Shown: positions 50,001 through 62,330 of the stretch, piece after piece
Position numbering within the stretch: the first letter of the stretch is position 1
Layout of the letters: every line of letters starts with the position of its first letter
Origin: Piper betle
Taxonomy: Eukaryota; Streptophyta; Magnoliopsida; Piperales; Piperaceae
Direction of reading: 5' to 3'
Length of the DNA stretch: 64,000 nucleotides
Assembly: GCA_033002965.1 (NCBI GenBank)
Contig: JAURVB010014120.1
Span: forward strand, 154,250 to 218,249
The notes under the pieces: generated by a model
What the model was told of the DNA's origin: nothing
Database searches by the model: none
What the model saw: only the letters and a program-made list of their open reading frames with translations
Translations under genes and position numbers: made by a program

Positions 50001-51250
50001 AGTGTTCCACTGGCAATCAGCATTGACTTTGTTCTCCGTAGCATAAATGTGCTTACCACATATCTCAAAAATTTAAGTGTTTTATTTACTTCATCTCCTT
50101 CATAACCTGCTCATAGGTGTTTCACAAAGTTTCCTATCTTTTAGAAGTAAATTCAATACTGAGGTTCAAGTTTAAAGAATGTAGATGATTATTTAATATC
50201 TTGCTCAAAAATGATAACATGAATTTAAAACTTAACCGTTGATGAAGTTACAGCAGTTCAGAGTAAAACAGGAAAAAAGATATAAGGAAAATGCTTTCAG
50301 TCAGAATTATGACATTTGCTACCATTCTTTTCATGATTCAGATATCTCCACAAAGGCAAAAGGAAGTACCCGTGGAAAGATTTCCAACTTCCTTGCATGT
50401 AGATAGAAATTGTTCAATGGTACCAAAGACAAGAGGCATGCAAAAATGCAATAATGCCCAAAGTTCTGTCAGATTGCTCTGGCTAGGTGTGCCTGTCAAA
50501 AGTAATCTCCTAGGCATTATGAATTTCTGTTCAAGCGTTTGATATAACACCTGCCAGACATCGAGAATCACAAACCACTTGTTTAGTTTACAACCTTCCG
50601 GTGCCAAAATCATCCACACCAGAAAACGTTTAAATAGACAAGCACTATACAGCACTTTTCGTTTCTATATGGGGTTCATACCCTCTTACAGCCAACAAAA
50701 ACAGATTCTTTATCTAGCCAATTCCCAAAAAACAAATTATCTAGCCAGCAGGTTGTCAAAATTTACTCACAAAATGGTCCAGTTGACAAGTGGTGAAATT
50801 TCAAATAACTCAGCAAAGATATAGCTTGCAGAGTCTTCCCAAGACCCATCTAAGAAAAACAAAACTCCAATCCATCAACATTGCAGTACTACTCCAGCCA
50901 CAAAAAGAAGCTTAATTTGAATGTGATTCAGCAGCCAACAACCCTAGAAGAGCCTCACCTCATCTCCGACAAACACAAGCACAAATTTTCTCTTTTTTAT
51001 TTGAAATAAATAAAAACAATCAATTCAAAAATGAGCCCAGTGAAAACAAGCAATCAACCTCACCGAGAATCACATTGACGCCGGCGACAAACCTCCTCAC
51101 CAGCCACGAAACGCCTTCGATCTGATAGGGCTTGAGGACGGCCAAGACGCCAACTTTCTCCGGATCAAACGGCGGGTGGTCCTCCGCCGCCTCGCCTCCT
51201 GCAAGAACGACGCCGGCGGCGGCCTGGAGCCGCTGCAAGTAGCTCGCCAT
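47020..51250 (-). pseudogene. CHR10: CHR10/ALC1-type SNF2 helicase-macro domain gene, broken
   Basis: The exon order follows plant CHR10 (related to animal ALC1/CHD1L, a chromatin remodeller). It starts MASYLQRLQAAAG (51250), with VLKPYQIEGVSWLVRRF, Walker A MGLGKTLQAIS (50849-50771), [20 protein letters not shown] (50550-50370) and FMLRRTKSMLI (49971-50106). Downstream come [46 protein letters not shown] and [13 protein letters not shown] (48733-48858). The macro-like C-terminus has WVALAVVQSYGPRRKV (near 47480) and SIHMPRIGYQSGSDRS (near 47230). Lesions: the exons for motifs Ia-II (DEAQ box) are absent between 50771 and 50550; in-frame TAA at 49760-49762 and 49058-49060; frame breaks near 48615, 48090 and 47770; and motif V TRAGGVGLNL is TRASRVDLNL. 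Too many defects for sequencing error alone. Confidence 0.88.
50959..50963 (-). other. Probable 5-nt microexon of the CHR10-like gene
   Basis: On the minus strand, tcggag|ATGAG|gtgagg lies between exon 1 (ending in phase 1 with G at 51064) and the Walker A exon starting ATGGGTCTTGGG (50849). Splicing in ATGAG gives GAT GAG and restores the canonical GDEMGLGKT. Without it, a donor five bases further would give GEMGLGKT, lacking the Asp. Confidence 0.55.
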
Positions 51251-53177
51251 CGCCGCACAAAGCCGTAAGAGTTCAGAGGGGAAGTTGGTTGGCGCGGAAG
51301 AGAACGTAGAAGTTGATGGAGGATGGTGCCGGCGGCATCTGGGATCGCCGGCGCCGACCGCCGGAGAAGGAAGAGGAGAAATGGCGCGCAATTTCTACGG
51401 GGCTTTGGTGTCACTTAACCTTGTCAGATATAAATATGAATATAAAACCATTTAAAATTGAAATATGTTAAAATGTTTTTTTAAAAAAACAATAAAACTG
51501 GTAATTGATTTGTTTTTTATATAATTTTTTAATCAATTAACCGATTCAATTAATATTAATTGTTGAGTGAGTGGAACATCTTAAAACATAAGAAAACATC
51601 TAGTCTACATTCAAAGAAAATTAATAACCTTAAAAAATTATCACACTGACTTAGGTCATAGATGTAGTCACAATTCGACCTCTGGCATGTGGCTATGTGG
51701 CTGGTGACCTAGTCCGCATCTAGTCCAACCCACTTTGGTTATTTGAAATTTATGGTTCAGCATACCAGGCATCATCATCTAATACTTATAGTCCAACTCC
51801 AAATCATTTCTAAAAGTAACTAAATTATGTGATAATGGATAGTTTCAAACAAGGAACTGGATTGCAACTAAGGCGCCTTTGTTGAAGAAATTAGTAATAA
51901 TATGAAACAAAATAAGTAGAAAATCAATAGAAGATAATTTGATCGTGTGATTAGATGAACGAATCACATAAAAGAAAAAAAATTTTATTTTAAATTTTTT
52001 AAAAGTACATGAGCACAATAATTTTATCTCCTCTCTTTTTTCACTCTTTTTTTATCCCTTTTTTATCTGATGAATTCTATTTATAGGTGTAGAGCTCCAT
52101 CATAATTTCCACTGTTCTCTCCCCTAAAATCCTCAACTTTCCCTATTTTACAAAACCAAGTATTGATTTGATTTTATTTGATAGGGCTCAAATTGACTCG
52201 ATAAAACTCAAGTTCCTTGTCTCGGTGGAGTGTTCGTCTATGGTTTTGTGGAGTTGTCCATTTAAAGTCACATTACCCGGCCGCGTTTGTCTACAACAAT
52301 CCAATCCAGACAAATACTTTGTAATAATTGAACATAATATGTATAAATTGACGAGCCTAATTATTTATTTAAAAATAATTAACCAAAGCTAAAGATTATA
52401 GCCATCATCTCCACTAATATATAGTTGGATCTTACCCTTAACAGATATTAGATAAATTATTTCGGAGATATCACAAGTACATTGGTGATTAAAATTTTAA
52501 ACTTAATAAAAATAATATATGCATATTAATCAAACTTATCTTAGCAATGACATCTCACAAAATATTTCAGCTAGGAAGTCCTTATTTTAAATAATAAATC
52601 AATATTTGACTCATATAAATTAATTTAACGTAAATTTGTTTTCATTTGGAGTGGTTCAACCTAGGGCTGTTCAACTGATCTAAGTGATAGTACAAAATTT
52701 GATTATTTATAAAGATATAAAATATTCAAATTTAAATATAATAATTTAATCCCTAAGTTAAATTTTGCTTTTAATTTAAATTTTGCCTAAAGTTAATGAC
52801 AAAGATTAATTCTGATATATAAAATTTTATTTTAGTTGGCTTCAGCTCGACTCAAATCGAATCATGTAGCTTAATTTGTATAGTCCTTTGCGAACCAACA
52901 ATAAGATTTTGATATTGGGAAGACATAATTATAACATAAAACAATGCTAGTAACCAATTTTCAGAAACATTAAACAAGAAAGAAGTAACCGGTTGCAAAG
53001 AAAGCTAAAATTAATGTCAAGAAGTTGCAAAATCTTTATGTACATGACATACGTATTATTAGTAAGTACAATAACAACTACTATAAATTGGCTTTTGTAA
53101 ATGACATTATACTCGTATGTTCCAGCTTATGGCGCCAAAATCCAAATGCTGTTTGATTGACAAATTAATGGGAAACG
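51251..53177. other. Intergenic, no gene seen
   Basis: The first ~160 bp are the GC-rich upstream region of the helicase pseudogene. The rest is AT-rich with short ATT/TAA-rich stretches. No coding frame, tRNA or known repeat was recognised. Confidence 0.6.
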
Positions 53178-54846
53178 TTAAGCTCTCTGGACCCGAGCCA
53201 CAACCACCAGAAGAAGCACAACAACAGAAAGCATGAAGGAGGACTTGATCAGTGTGTCATGATCAAACCCATACCTCATCTTGGCTTTCTCAGATGGCTG
53301 AAAGAGATCATTTACCAGTTTCATAATCTTGCTTATTATGAACTCAGACATCTCCCTGGTAGTTTTCACCATCCACTTCATAAAGGCCATTGCAGAGTTC
53401 TCTTTATAACTTTGAGCTTCTTTGTTCTCATGAACTGCAGTTTATAACAAGACAATTAATACAATCTTCACTTTGGATTTGTATGCTAATTCATTATTAG
53501 TTTCAACTTCTTCAATTAAATTTACATTTTATGATTAACATTGAGTTGTATACATGATCAAAAAATAAATAAAAACTCAAGCAGACCTGATCCAAGAAGT
53601 GACTCTTTTAGCTCTAAGACAGCTTCATTCCTCATGACTGCCTCCCAGACTGCTCTATCAGATGATAGAGAGACCACCATTCTCTGCGAGAAGAACATCC
53701 AGGGAGTATTAAACTTAGCAAAGAGTTCTCTTGGAGAGATCATCATGATCAGAAGGAATTCTGAAGGGTTACCTGCACAGATGGATTAATCTGAAGCAAA
53801 CGAAATGCATCAATGACATTTCTGTCGTACCCATTATTCTGCAAAGCTATGGAACCATGGTAAAGCTGCATTGCTGCAGGCTCAGTCCAATCTGAGTCCG
53901 ACCCAGAAGATGTTCCATGGCGCATTGAATCAATGGGACTTATGGTTTGGACAGACCCATCTTGATTTGATGCAGGTGAATCTCTCCCATGGCTACTACT
54001 TCCAGAATATACGACCGCAGCAGCAACCCTGGGAAGAGAAAAGAGCATACAGGATGAAGTCCCTTCTATAAGAACCAAGAAATTCTCTATATTCACAAGT
54101 AAAGAGTTCATGCAATTCCTCTCAATCATGCTTTCTTTAATCTATCCCCTCTAAACTGACAAAATTTTATCTTATTTGCTAAATCTAACACATAAACTAG
54201 AGTGCTAATGTTACGTTATTGTCAATTGTAATACAAAGAAACTATTATTTGATGCCCATATATAATTCTTTATCAAAATCTCTAGCACAAAATCAAATTA
54301 AAACACAGACACAAACTCACTCACAAAAAAGACCCACTTCAAATCTTCCTGCTTTACAAATATTGATGTTCACGATATAATGCATGGACGAAAGGAAGAG
54401 GGGGAGGAAGTGGACGTATAATATACTTTCGAAGGGCGGCGACGGCGTCTTCTACCTCGTCCTGCGCCGGCACCGGCCCCAATCCAAATGCATGAACCGC
54501 TTCCTTCTCCATCTCAACCAACTCCGCCTCCTCCTCCTCCACTTGTAAGTACTCCCAGTCGTCCAGGTCGCGCACGGCCGGCAAGATGTTCCAAGTCGAA
54601 GGTGCCGCCGATACTGGAACAGCCACGGAAGGCGAGGTAGAGGAGGGGAGGGAGAGTGCTGGTGGTGGTGGTGGTGGGGCGGGACTTGGAGGAGGACAGA
54701 GGTTTGATGCCGCCGACGCCTGCACCGACAGAACGGCTGACTGAGCGGAGCATGCCGCCGCTGCCCATGGAGTCGCCGGCGGGGAGGCGGAGATAGGAAG
54801 GAGATGTGATTGTGTGGTGCAAACACTCGCTCACTATCCATGACAT
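53178..54846 (-). CDS. Conserved plant protein of unknown function with C-terminal membrane anchor
   Basis: Four exons: about 54427-54846 (start uncertain), 53773-54028, 53587-53683 and 53178-53434, with in-phase GT-AG junctions. The protein has AVRDLDDWEYLQVEEEEAEL, a Ser-rich acidic middle (GTSSGSDSDWTEP), AFRLLQINPSVQ, DRAVWEAVMRNEAVLELKES, and a C-terminal hydrophobic helix SSFMLSVVVLLLVVVARVQ, suggesting a tail-anchored protein facing the cytosol. I recognise no catalytic domain. Exon 1 is odd: the only plausible ATG starts (54846 or 54768, MGSGGMLRSVSRSVG) are in a different frame from DLDDWEYLQ, whose frame has no ATG upstream before a stop. A frame slip in the CCA/CCT repeats near 54660 would explain this. 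It could be a real allele defect, an assembly error or an unseen intron. Confidence 0.75.
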
Positions 54847-55447
54847 GAGGGGTAGATATTTGCAAATACTTTGAGAAGGCCATCTTATTAAAATATCTAT
54901 TTTATTTTATATGAAATAAAATAAGAAATTAAATGTTTTAATTCTTAAAAGAATATTAAGGACAATTTATTTAAGAAAGTAGTTTATATAACAAATAAAT
55001 AAATAAGGCTCAAGTTCAAATCTTGTACATTATAAAGAATGAATTAATTGAGTGTCAATGAACTCCATTCAAAATAAGTGAGTCAAATTTGAGCTAAGTA
55101 AAACTTAGGATGTCTAATGGTTGGGTTTGGGGTATTATCTAAACCAAACCCACTATTTAAACTAAATTTATAAACCAAATCCAACTATTTACCTTTAAGA
55201 TAAAATTAAAGCCGACTATTTATTAAACAAATACTCGTGTAACTATACGAGCTACATACTCGAAAAAAATAATAGTAATACAAGTTCTAAAAAATGAAGG
55301 TAAGTGAAAACATATTTTAAAAATACAAATGAGACATTTGATAATTTTATTAATTAATATTTGTTTTAAAAGGTAATTATATATCAATCTTTATAATTAA
55401 AATTATAATTTAGGAATCGAGCATCCAGTATATTATCGGGTATTCAC
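54847..55447. other. Intergenic, no gene seen
   Basis: AT-rich upstream sequence of the preceding minus-strand gene. Nothing recognisable until the hAT terminus and its TSD (55440-55447). Confidence 0.6.
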
Positions 55448-56264
55448 CATGGTTGCATAAATCGGAATCGGAATCGGTCTAAATCGGACAGGAATCGGTC
55501 TAGTTGAATCGGTCCAAATCGGTCATATATAATAATTTAACAACTCATAAATAAATATATAAAAATTAAATATTGATACCATTTTGATATTATTATGTAT
55601 ATTATATTTTATGATATTTTTTATATTTTTTAGATTTTTTAAAAATTATTTTGAATTAGTTATTATTTTTTACTCGAGTTGGACACGAGTCAAGTTTTAA
55701 TTACAAAAATGTCACCACAGTTATTTCTCTCCCACAGCCGTTCTCTCCCCATCCACCCTCCTTCCAAGTCGTCGCCGTCGCCGCCGCGCCCTCCCCCCCA
55801 GACCCGACCCGCCCCGCCCCGCCCCGCCCCGCCCGCCCCACCCCACCTGCCCCGCCCGCCTCCCTGCGCCCGCCGCGCCCCGCCTCCCCGCCAGCCCCTC
55901 CCGTCCCTCCCCCTGCCCCGCCACCCAGTCCTCCCCGTCTGCCCACGTCGCCGCCGTCGTTGCTCGCCGTCGCCGCCGTCGGGTAATTTTAGGTTTTTAA
56001 AATTTTAATTTTAATTTTACCCTTACTTAAATAATTGAATTAATATTATACCTAGGGTATTTTGGTAATTTATCCAAAAAACCGATTTTTCCCGATTCAC
56101 CCCGATTCCGAATCCGATTTAAATCGGTCGGAATCGAGGTGAATCGGCCGAGTTGGACGCCGATTCGGGGCCGACCGATTCGGCCCCAAAATCGGATCGG
56201 CACGCTGCCGATCCGATTTAAATCGGCCGATTCCACTCGGAATCGGCCGATTCGTGCAACAGTG
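55448..56264 (+). mobile_element. Non-autonomous hAT-like DNA transposon
   Basis: This 817-bp element is flanked by a perfect 8-bp TSD, gtattcac (55440-55447 and 56265-56272). Its terminal inverted repeats are CATGGTTGCATAAATCGG and, reverse-complemented from the right end, CACTGTTGCACGAATCGG, matching at 14 of 18. The 8-bp TSD and CA...TG termini fit the hAT superfamily. Subterminal regions are packed with aatcgg/ccgatt repeats (55461-55525 and 56080-56255). The middle (55640-55985) has a tract like family A LTRs (actcgag...acgagtcaagtt) followed by a CCG-rich region. No transposase is encoded; the Pro-rich frame at 55679-56008 is compositional. Confidence 0.9.
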
Positions 56265-56272
56265 GTATTCAC

Positions 56273-57059
56273 AACCTTATCACCAAATCCGACCATTCAC
56301 AACTGGGTACTTAATTCTCTCAAATCAAATCTTATTATTAATTATCTAAAACTTACCATTATGGTTTGGTCAAGCCTGGGTAGCCAACTCAATAAACACC
56401 CCCAGTAAAAGCTACGTCTAATGAGGCATTTAAATTAGATAAGGTTGGATATTTTTTCTTTAGTTTTAAATCTTTTTGTTGGTTACAAAAACTCTCATGA
56501 GTTGTTGCATTATGTAGTTTCTCCAATCAAGCTCTATGAATGGCCCTTCACTAATAAATTTTATTATTGACTCCACAAGTCTTTCCCAAGTCAAGTGAAA
56601 AATATTATAATAACATATTATTTTCTTTTAATTTACTTAAATCATTATTTTAAAATAACATAAATTATGTATTTATCAATTTTAAATGTCAAAAGAGTAA
56701 TAGCTCATAATTTTATATATTTTGTAGCTTGTTGGATTAAATATTATTATAAATGACTATGAGTAACTTTGGAGTCAAACTCTACTTTATAGCCAATCAA
56801 GAGAGTTCGAATTCCAAGTTTTAAAACTATCGTTTGTCATACATATACCTAGTTTGAACAAATAGTTGTGTTTTCTAATGGTGTCCAATTCACGTGAGAA
56901 AATAGATCATACTTACTCATAACCTTTATAATATCCAGGTAGATGGTTATTGAGTGAATAGAAAGAGAGAATGGATAACAAAAGTTAGACCAGAAATAAA
57001 GAACAGGCAAGGTCGCCATTTTATTTATATTCTCCATAGGTTGGTGGATTAATCTGATC
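56273..57059. other. Intergenic, no gene seen
   Basis: AT-rich; may include the 5' part of the LINE before its ORF2, but no ORF1 with zinc-finger features was recognised. Confidence 0.5.
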
Positions 57060-58506
57060 ATGCACTTGCTAAGTTGGAATCGCAGAGGGTTTAATAACCC
57101 CCGACTCGCCGTGCTTTCCGAAATCTGGTTATCCACAATTCGACTGTGAACCCGGATGAGTCATTCTAAAGGGCTAGAGCAGGTGAAAGGGGCAGCTCGA
57201 TTTCAACAAATTGTGGTGCGGGAATGTAATGTTGCTCTAAAGGTGCTCCATATTTCTGACACTTGTATTGTCTCCCAAGTTCATGATCTCCAATCTGGAA
57301 GTGAGTTCACGTTATTTTGTTGCTACTGGCTGGGGCCCCAATGGAAGAGATATTCAATATGTGGAGCAGTCGTATCATGTTCTCAGCATATATCCTGGAA
57401 AGTGTCTTGTGTGGTAGGAGATTTCAATGTAGTTTTCTCTCCGGAGGAAAATTTTGGTGGTTGAACTCGATTAATTATGCATTTAGGCAAGCTTGGTCGT
57501 CATTGGAATTGCTGGATATTCATTTTGAAGGGCACGCTTTTACATGGTCTAATCTGCAAGAGGACTCGAGCAGAATTTAGGAGAGGATTGACCGATGTGT
57601 TGTGAATTCGGATTGGTTACAATGCTATCCTGAGTCACCCATCTTCCACCATCATCATCTACCCCTTGTCTTGACGACAAACAACAAAGAAGATAACTTC
57701 TCTAAATTTTTGGACTCTCAACAAAGAGTTTGGGCATGTTGTAGCCAAGCCTTGGGATGATAAGGCTGTGGGCTCTAGTTTTTCCAAGTTAATTCTGTTG
57801 AGTCTAACGGGCTTTTCAAACAGGACTTGCAATAAGTGTTATAAGCTTTTCTTAATCTAAAAACTAGTTTAAAAAATAAGATTTTCTCATTAACCTATAT
57901 ACAAGTCACAAGTTATCTCTATACATGATGTGAGATAAACCCAACAAATACTTAGCTTTCTACAATTTGGATGATTCTTGCTCAAAGTGCAATCAAATAT
58001 AATAATCCTTGGCAAATTGTGCCTGCTCACAACTTTAGTCATGGTGTTGATCCTCATAAAGACTTGACTGCCTTTCTAAATCTTCAAGGGTGCTTTTGGA
58101 AGCAAAACGCTTGCGACGATGCAATCATTCTTGGAGATAAGAATACAACATATATTTTTCCAAAGGCCAATCGTAAGAGACGATGGTGTCGTATATCTTC
58201 TCTACGCTCTTTTGACGACCGGGGACTAGTTGGGCATGAAAGTATTGCTGATGAATTTATTTCAGATTGGGCACTTTGTTAAATATGCACAAGTCATCCA
58301 CTGCTTTAACACTTCCTGATTTGATGAAGTTCCTTCCTTTGTATTACTCTTGAGGATGATAATATGCTCACAACTTCCCCCTCAATGGACGAAGTCAGAA
58401 TATGTCGTCCGGTCTTTCAAAAACGGGAAAGCTCCTGGGTCTGATGTATTTACACCAGAATTCTTCAAATCCCCTTGGGTCAGCGGTTGGGCATGAGGTA
58501 TACCCA
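57060..58506 (+). mobile_element. L1-type LINE, endonuclease and linker part (decayed)
   Basis: ORF2 appears to begin at 57060 with MHLLSWNRRGFNNPRLAVL, typical of the plant LINE endonuclease start, and stops at TGA after LSTIRL. Further pieces in shifting frames are FTLFCCYWLGPQWKRY, the endonuclease VVGDFNVVFSPEENFGG (about 57413-57463), GHAFTWSNLQEDSSRI, and ILGDKNTTYIFPKANRKRRW (about 58129-58188). KNGKAPGSDVFTPEFFK (about 58421-58470) marks the lead-in to reverse transcriptase. Many stops and frame changes make it inactive. It is interrupted by the TRIM-like LTR and then by the 4-kb LTR; it resumes at 62539. Confidence 0.9.
57796..57946 (+). mobile_element. Short solo LTR (TRIM-like), copy 2
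   Basis: 151 bp with inverted ends TGTTGAG...CCCAACA, flanked by aattc (57791-57795) and aatac (57947-57951), a 4 of 5 TSD. It is homologous to 18574-18722 and sits inside the LINE. Confidence 0.7.
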
Positions 58507-61229
58507 TGTAAAACCCAGGCCGTTGGCCCGGTGGTTTAGTTGCGATTAGCTTATGAACCAAGTAAATTGTTATATGTTCAGTTTTATTAACTACATGTAT
58601 GGCATAAATATATAGTACGTAATATGCACGCCATGTCATTGCTGAACTAGTTATGTTCGGTCAACCCAAGTGTACGTTATACATTAGATAGACCTTAGGA
58701 TTATGTCCCAACGTGTCTAGAACCATTTTAGGAGCATTGGTGTATGTGCATGGTATGCCACATTGAATTTTGGTAGAAAAACCTGTAAAAAGGGCCACAT
58801 TAGGGTTTCAGGTACAAATTCTGGTACCCTTTTGCCCCAAGGGGCACCTTTAGTGCTTTTGCATCTAGCTTTGTCACCCTTTTTTCTAGTTGGCGGTTCT
58901 AACACCCTTCCGTTGGGACGGTGCCTTTACGTTAGCCAGATTTTCAAATTCTATAAAAACTCACTATTCTCTCCCTTTTTCAAGGCTTAAGAATTGAAGC
59001 TTTTAGGGTAGGAAGCCCCAAGAACCTCCTCCTAATCTTGTTTGAGGTAAAAGCTTTCTCGTTTCTTCTTCTTTTCAATTTTGCATGTCCGTTTTCATTT
59101 GCATGCTTGTGCACATGTATTTTTTATGTAATTTTATCTATATAGGGCTATATATTTTTAGCATTTTAGAGTTGGTTTGAGTATTTTTGGATCTGGAATA
59201 AAATCGTAATAATTGTTGCACCGTAGGATGTTAGGTTCATACACACTTGTGGTTAGATTGGCCATAACTCACTCATTTCATGTAATAAAAATATAATCTT
59301 GATTTCATATAACTCCTGACTCATGTAGCTACACTTTATTATGCATCATGTACATGTTATTTACCTGTTTCATGCCTAAATAATAGGATAAATTGTATAA
59401 TCTTGTTGCCTTTTGCATGTTCAAATCTGTAATATATATTCCAAGATTTTTACGTCCATGTGGTGTTGCTATTTGACTGACATTTTTCGTGCATGTTTAT
59501 GTCTATGGCTTATCTATATTCCAAAAAATATAAGATTAAGAAAATGTCACTAAGGGCATGAACAAAACTAGAAATAAAAGACTATGCTCTCTATTTCAGC
59601 TAAGACAATAGCAATGGATAAGGTTAGGACACTAAAACAAACCATTAATAAGTTTTTAAAAATCTTAATAAAATTAAGTAAGGTTCTACTAAATGTCTAC
59701 TATAACTCTGGAAATTTGTAACTCATTTGGAATTTATTTGGCTGGTTAATAAAATCATGTTTCGAAAATGTGCATAACTATAAGGTGAAAACCTAAGCTC
59801 TGAAGCTTTAAATTTAAATATGGGAAAATATGATGGGGTTTGTAAAACTCTCTGAAATGATATCTACCTCCTATTATGTATGTCTCCTAAACCTTGGTGG
59901 AGTTTCAGGTCTTTTGGACATCATTAAGATTAAACAAAATTTTTTATTCTTGGTGGTAGGATTCTCCCCAGAAATCCCAGTAACATAAACTTGTGTTCCT
60001 GATTTTCTCTAGCTTTTTCTAGATATCTTCTGAGTCCAATTTCTTGAATATTCCTTGCTTGTGGTGTTAAGAATCCATAGTAATTTTCTTGGTATTTTTA
60101 GAATATCAGTAAGCCTTGAGCTAAGGTCAATAAATTAGGTGTGTAGCCCAAAACAATAGTTTTCATAAACGACTCATTATGTTTATAGGCCTAGGAACAG
60201 TAAGCTTGCGGTTCCAAAACTCTATAAACTTTAAGATGTTACCTAAGCATATAAAGAGTAAGCCCAATACATTTCAACCTATTCTAAACCTGTTTGGGTG
60301 GTTAACTAATTAAGCTAAAATAGACAACTATCGTAAGATAAGTAAATGACATGTGTTGGGTTAATTACAAGCAAACCCTAATTATGTATTTCACCCCACT
60401 AAAGACTTAACTTCATTAAAGATGAAATTAAGAAAACTTAAGTAAGTTATATTGGATATGTATGTTATGTATGATATGTATGTCGTATATACTATGTATG
60501 TCATGTATGATATATTTGAATGTGTGAGTGTCTATTTATGTGAGTGATGTTTTGCCTAGTGTGCATGTTTAACTAGAGTTTAACTCTAGTTCATTTCGTA
60601 ATTAAGATATGCAAAGAGAGCTCATCATTGTACGTCGAAGAGCTCTACTCAACAAGACTATAAGTTTCCCTATACTTTTTCTCTTTGCTTGGCTCCCTGT
60701 GTGTGCTTAGCCAAGTTTTTACGACAGAATAGGTTAGTGGTATTTTATCAGACTCCACTAATATCATAATTTTTGAACGTAAGATTCAGAAACTTATATT
60801 ATGAAACCCTTCCTAAGCCTTACATGTATAAATATGTAAGTTTCATTTTCAAGATGAGTGTTTATAGAGATAGGAAGATCATGCTAGTATTCCCCCCACC
60901 CAGAGTAATACAATTATAAATGGTGCGGCAAACGCAACGCATTTCCGGAAATTGTGACATTACTAACTAGTTTTTTGCCATCCAAGTACCATGGCGAGTG
61001 AAATCGGGAGGAATTTGTAATTATATGACTATGTGTATGAATGTAAGAATCATCAAACATGTTAGCCAGCTCATGATTTCTGAGAGTGCTTAGTGTGCCT
61101 CTTGCTATGTATAACATGTGAGTTATTATTGGAAGTTTTAGGTTTTTCCATGGATGTTATGACATTCATCTGATTGTTTGATTATTTTTCTAGTTTTGTA
61201 CAGGCTCAGTGATCTTTTCATTATTGATA

Positions 61230-61230
61230 T

Positions 61231-61285
<55 letters not shown>
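61230..61285. repeat. (ATT)n-(TA)n compound microsatellite
   Basis: About eight ATT units run directly into about sixteen TA units, inside the family B LTR. Confidence 0.95.
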
Positions 61286-61288
<3 letters not shown>

Positions 61289-61748
61289 TATAGTTAGCCG
61301 GCGTAGGCGGACGGATCGGATCAAGAGGGAGGTAGAGGTTTTAGTTGTTTCTTTTGTGTTTAATGCTTATGTATGTTTTTTACTCATATTATGTAATTTA
61401 TGTCCTTTGGACTTAAGTAATTAAACTATATGTGATTGCCCTTATGTAGGCTTGTCCCTAACCTATATATGAGTCTTATGTATAGGTGATTTTATACATG
61501 TATGTTTTTTTGGTTTATTGCACTAACTTTGTTTTATAGGTTGTTGAATAAATTTTAGGGCACAAAACTAACAAGTTCTAAAGGTTGCTTATATAAGTCA
61601 TAAAGTCTTGGAACATGACAATGAGCTAAATTAGGTACACTATTCTTTGTCAATGTAACTGTTTGAGTGTGTAAGAAAAACATAAATTAGAGGAGCAAAT
61701 ATTTCTTTCCCCATAGAGAGTCCACGTAAAGACCAATTATTAGGGTAT

Positions 61749-62330
61749 GAAGCCTTAGCAATTGATGATGTTTTGTATAGTTTACTTCCTTGTGTTGAAT
61801 GATATATGAAATAGGTAATCATGACCCTTGTGATGTTTGCACACCATGACATGATTAACTAATAAATCACATACCAACTCAAAACTTAAATAGTAAAAAT
61901 ACGAATCATGCATGGATGAAAAGCACCATTCTTAATTGTCACGGGGGTACACCTCTTCTACACACTCGGAGTACCTAGTTGCATTTCTTTAATGTCAACA
62001 CTCTTAATTAGAGTGCAGGTACGTCTCTCCTATGAAGCTTTAGCAATTGATGATGCCCTGTATAGTTTACTTCCTTGTGTTGAATGATATATGAAATAGG
62101 TAATCATAACCCATGTGATGTTTCCACACCATGACATGATTAACTAATAAATCACATAACAACTCAAAACTTAAATAGTAAGAATACGAATCATGCATGG
62201 ATGAAAAGTATCATTCTCAGTTGTAGCGGGGGTACGCCTCTTCTACACACTCGGAGTACCTAGTTGCATTTCTTTAATGTCAACACTCTTAATTACAGTA
62301 GAGGTACGTCTCTCCTATATATTTAGAGTG
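61749..62330 (+). repeat. 285-bp tandem duplication in the family B LTR
   Basis: Two direct units begin at 61749 (gaagccttagcaattgatga) and 62034 (gaagctttagcaattgatga). They stay colinear through ttacttccttgtgttgaatg, catcatg-like sequence and cacactcggagtacctag, with few substitutions, so the duplication is younger than the LTR. Confidence 0.95.

Noticed and set aside
55679..56008. Pro/Arg-rich frame with CCGCCC repeats
   Set aside because: Low-complexity GC tract inside the non-autonomous hAT element; not a plausible protein.
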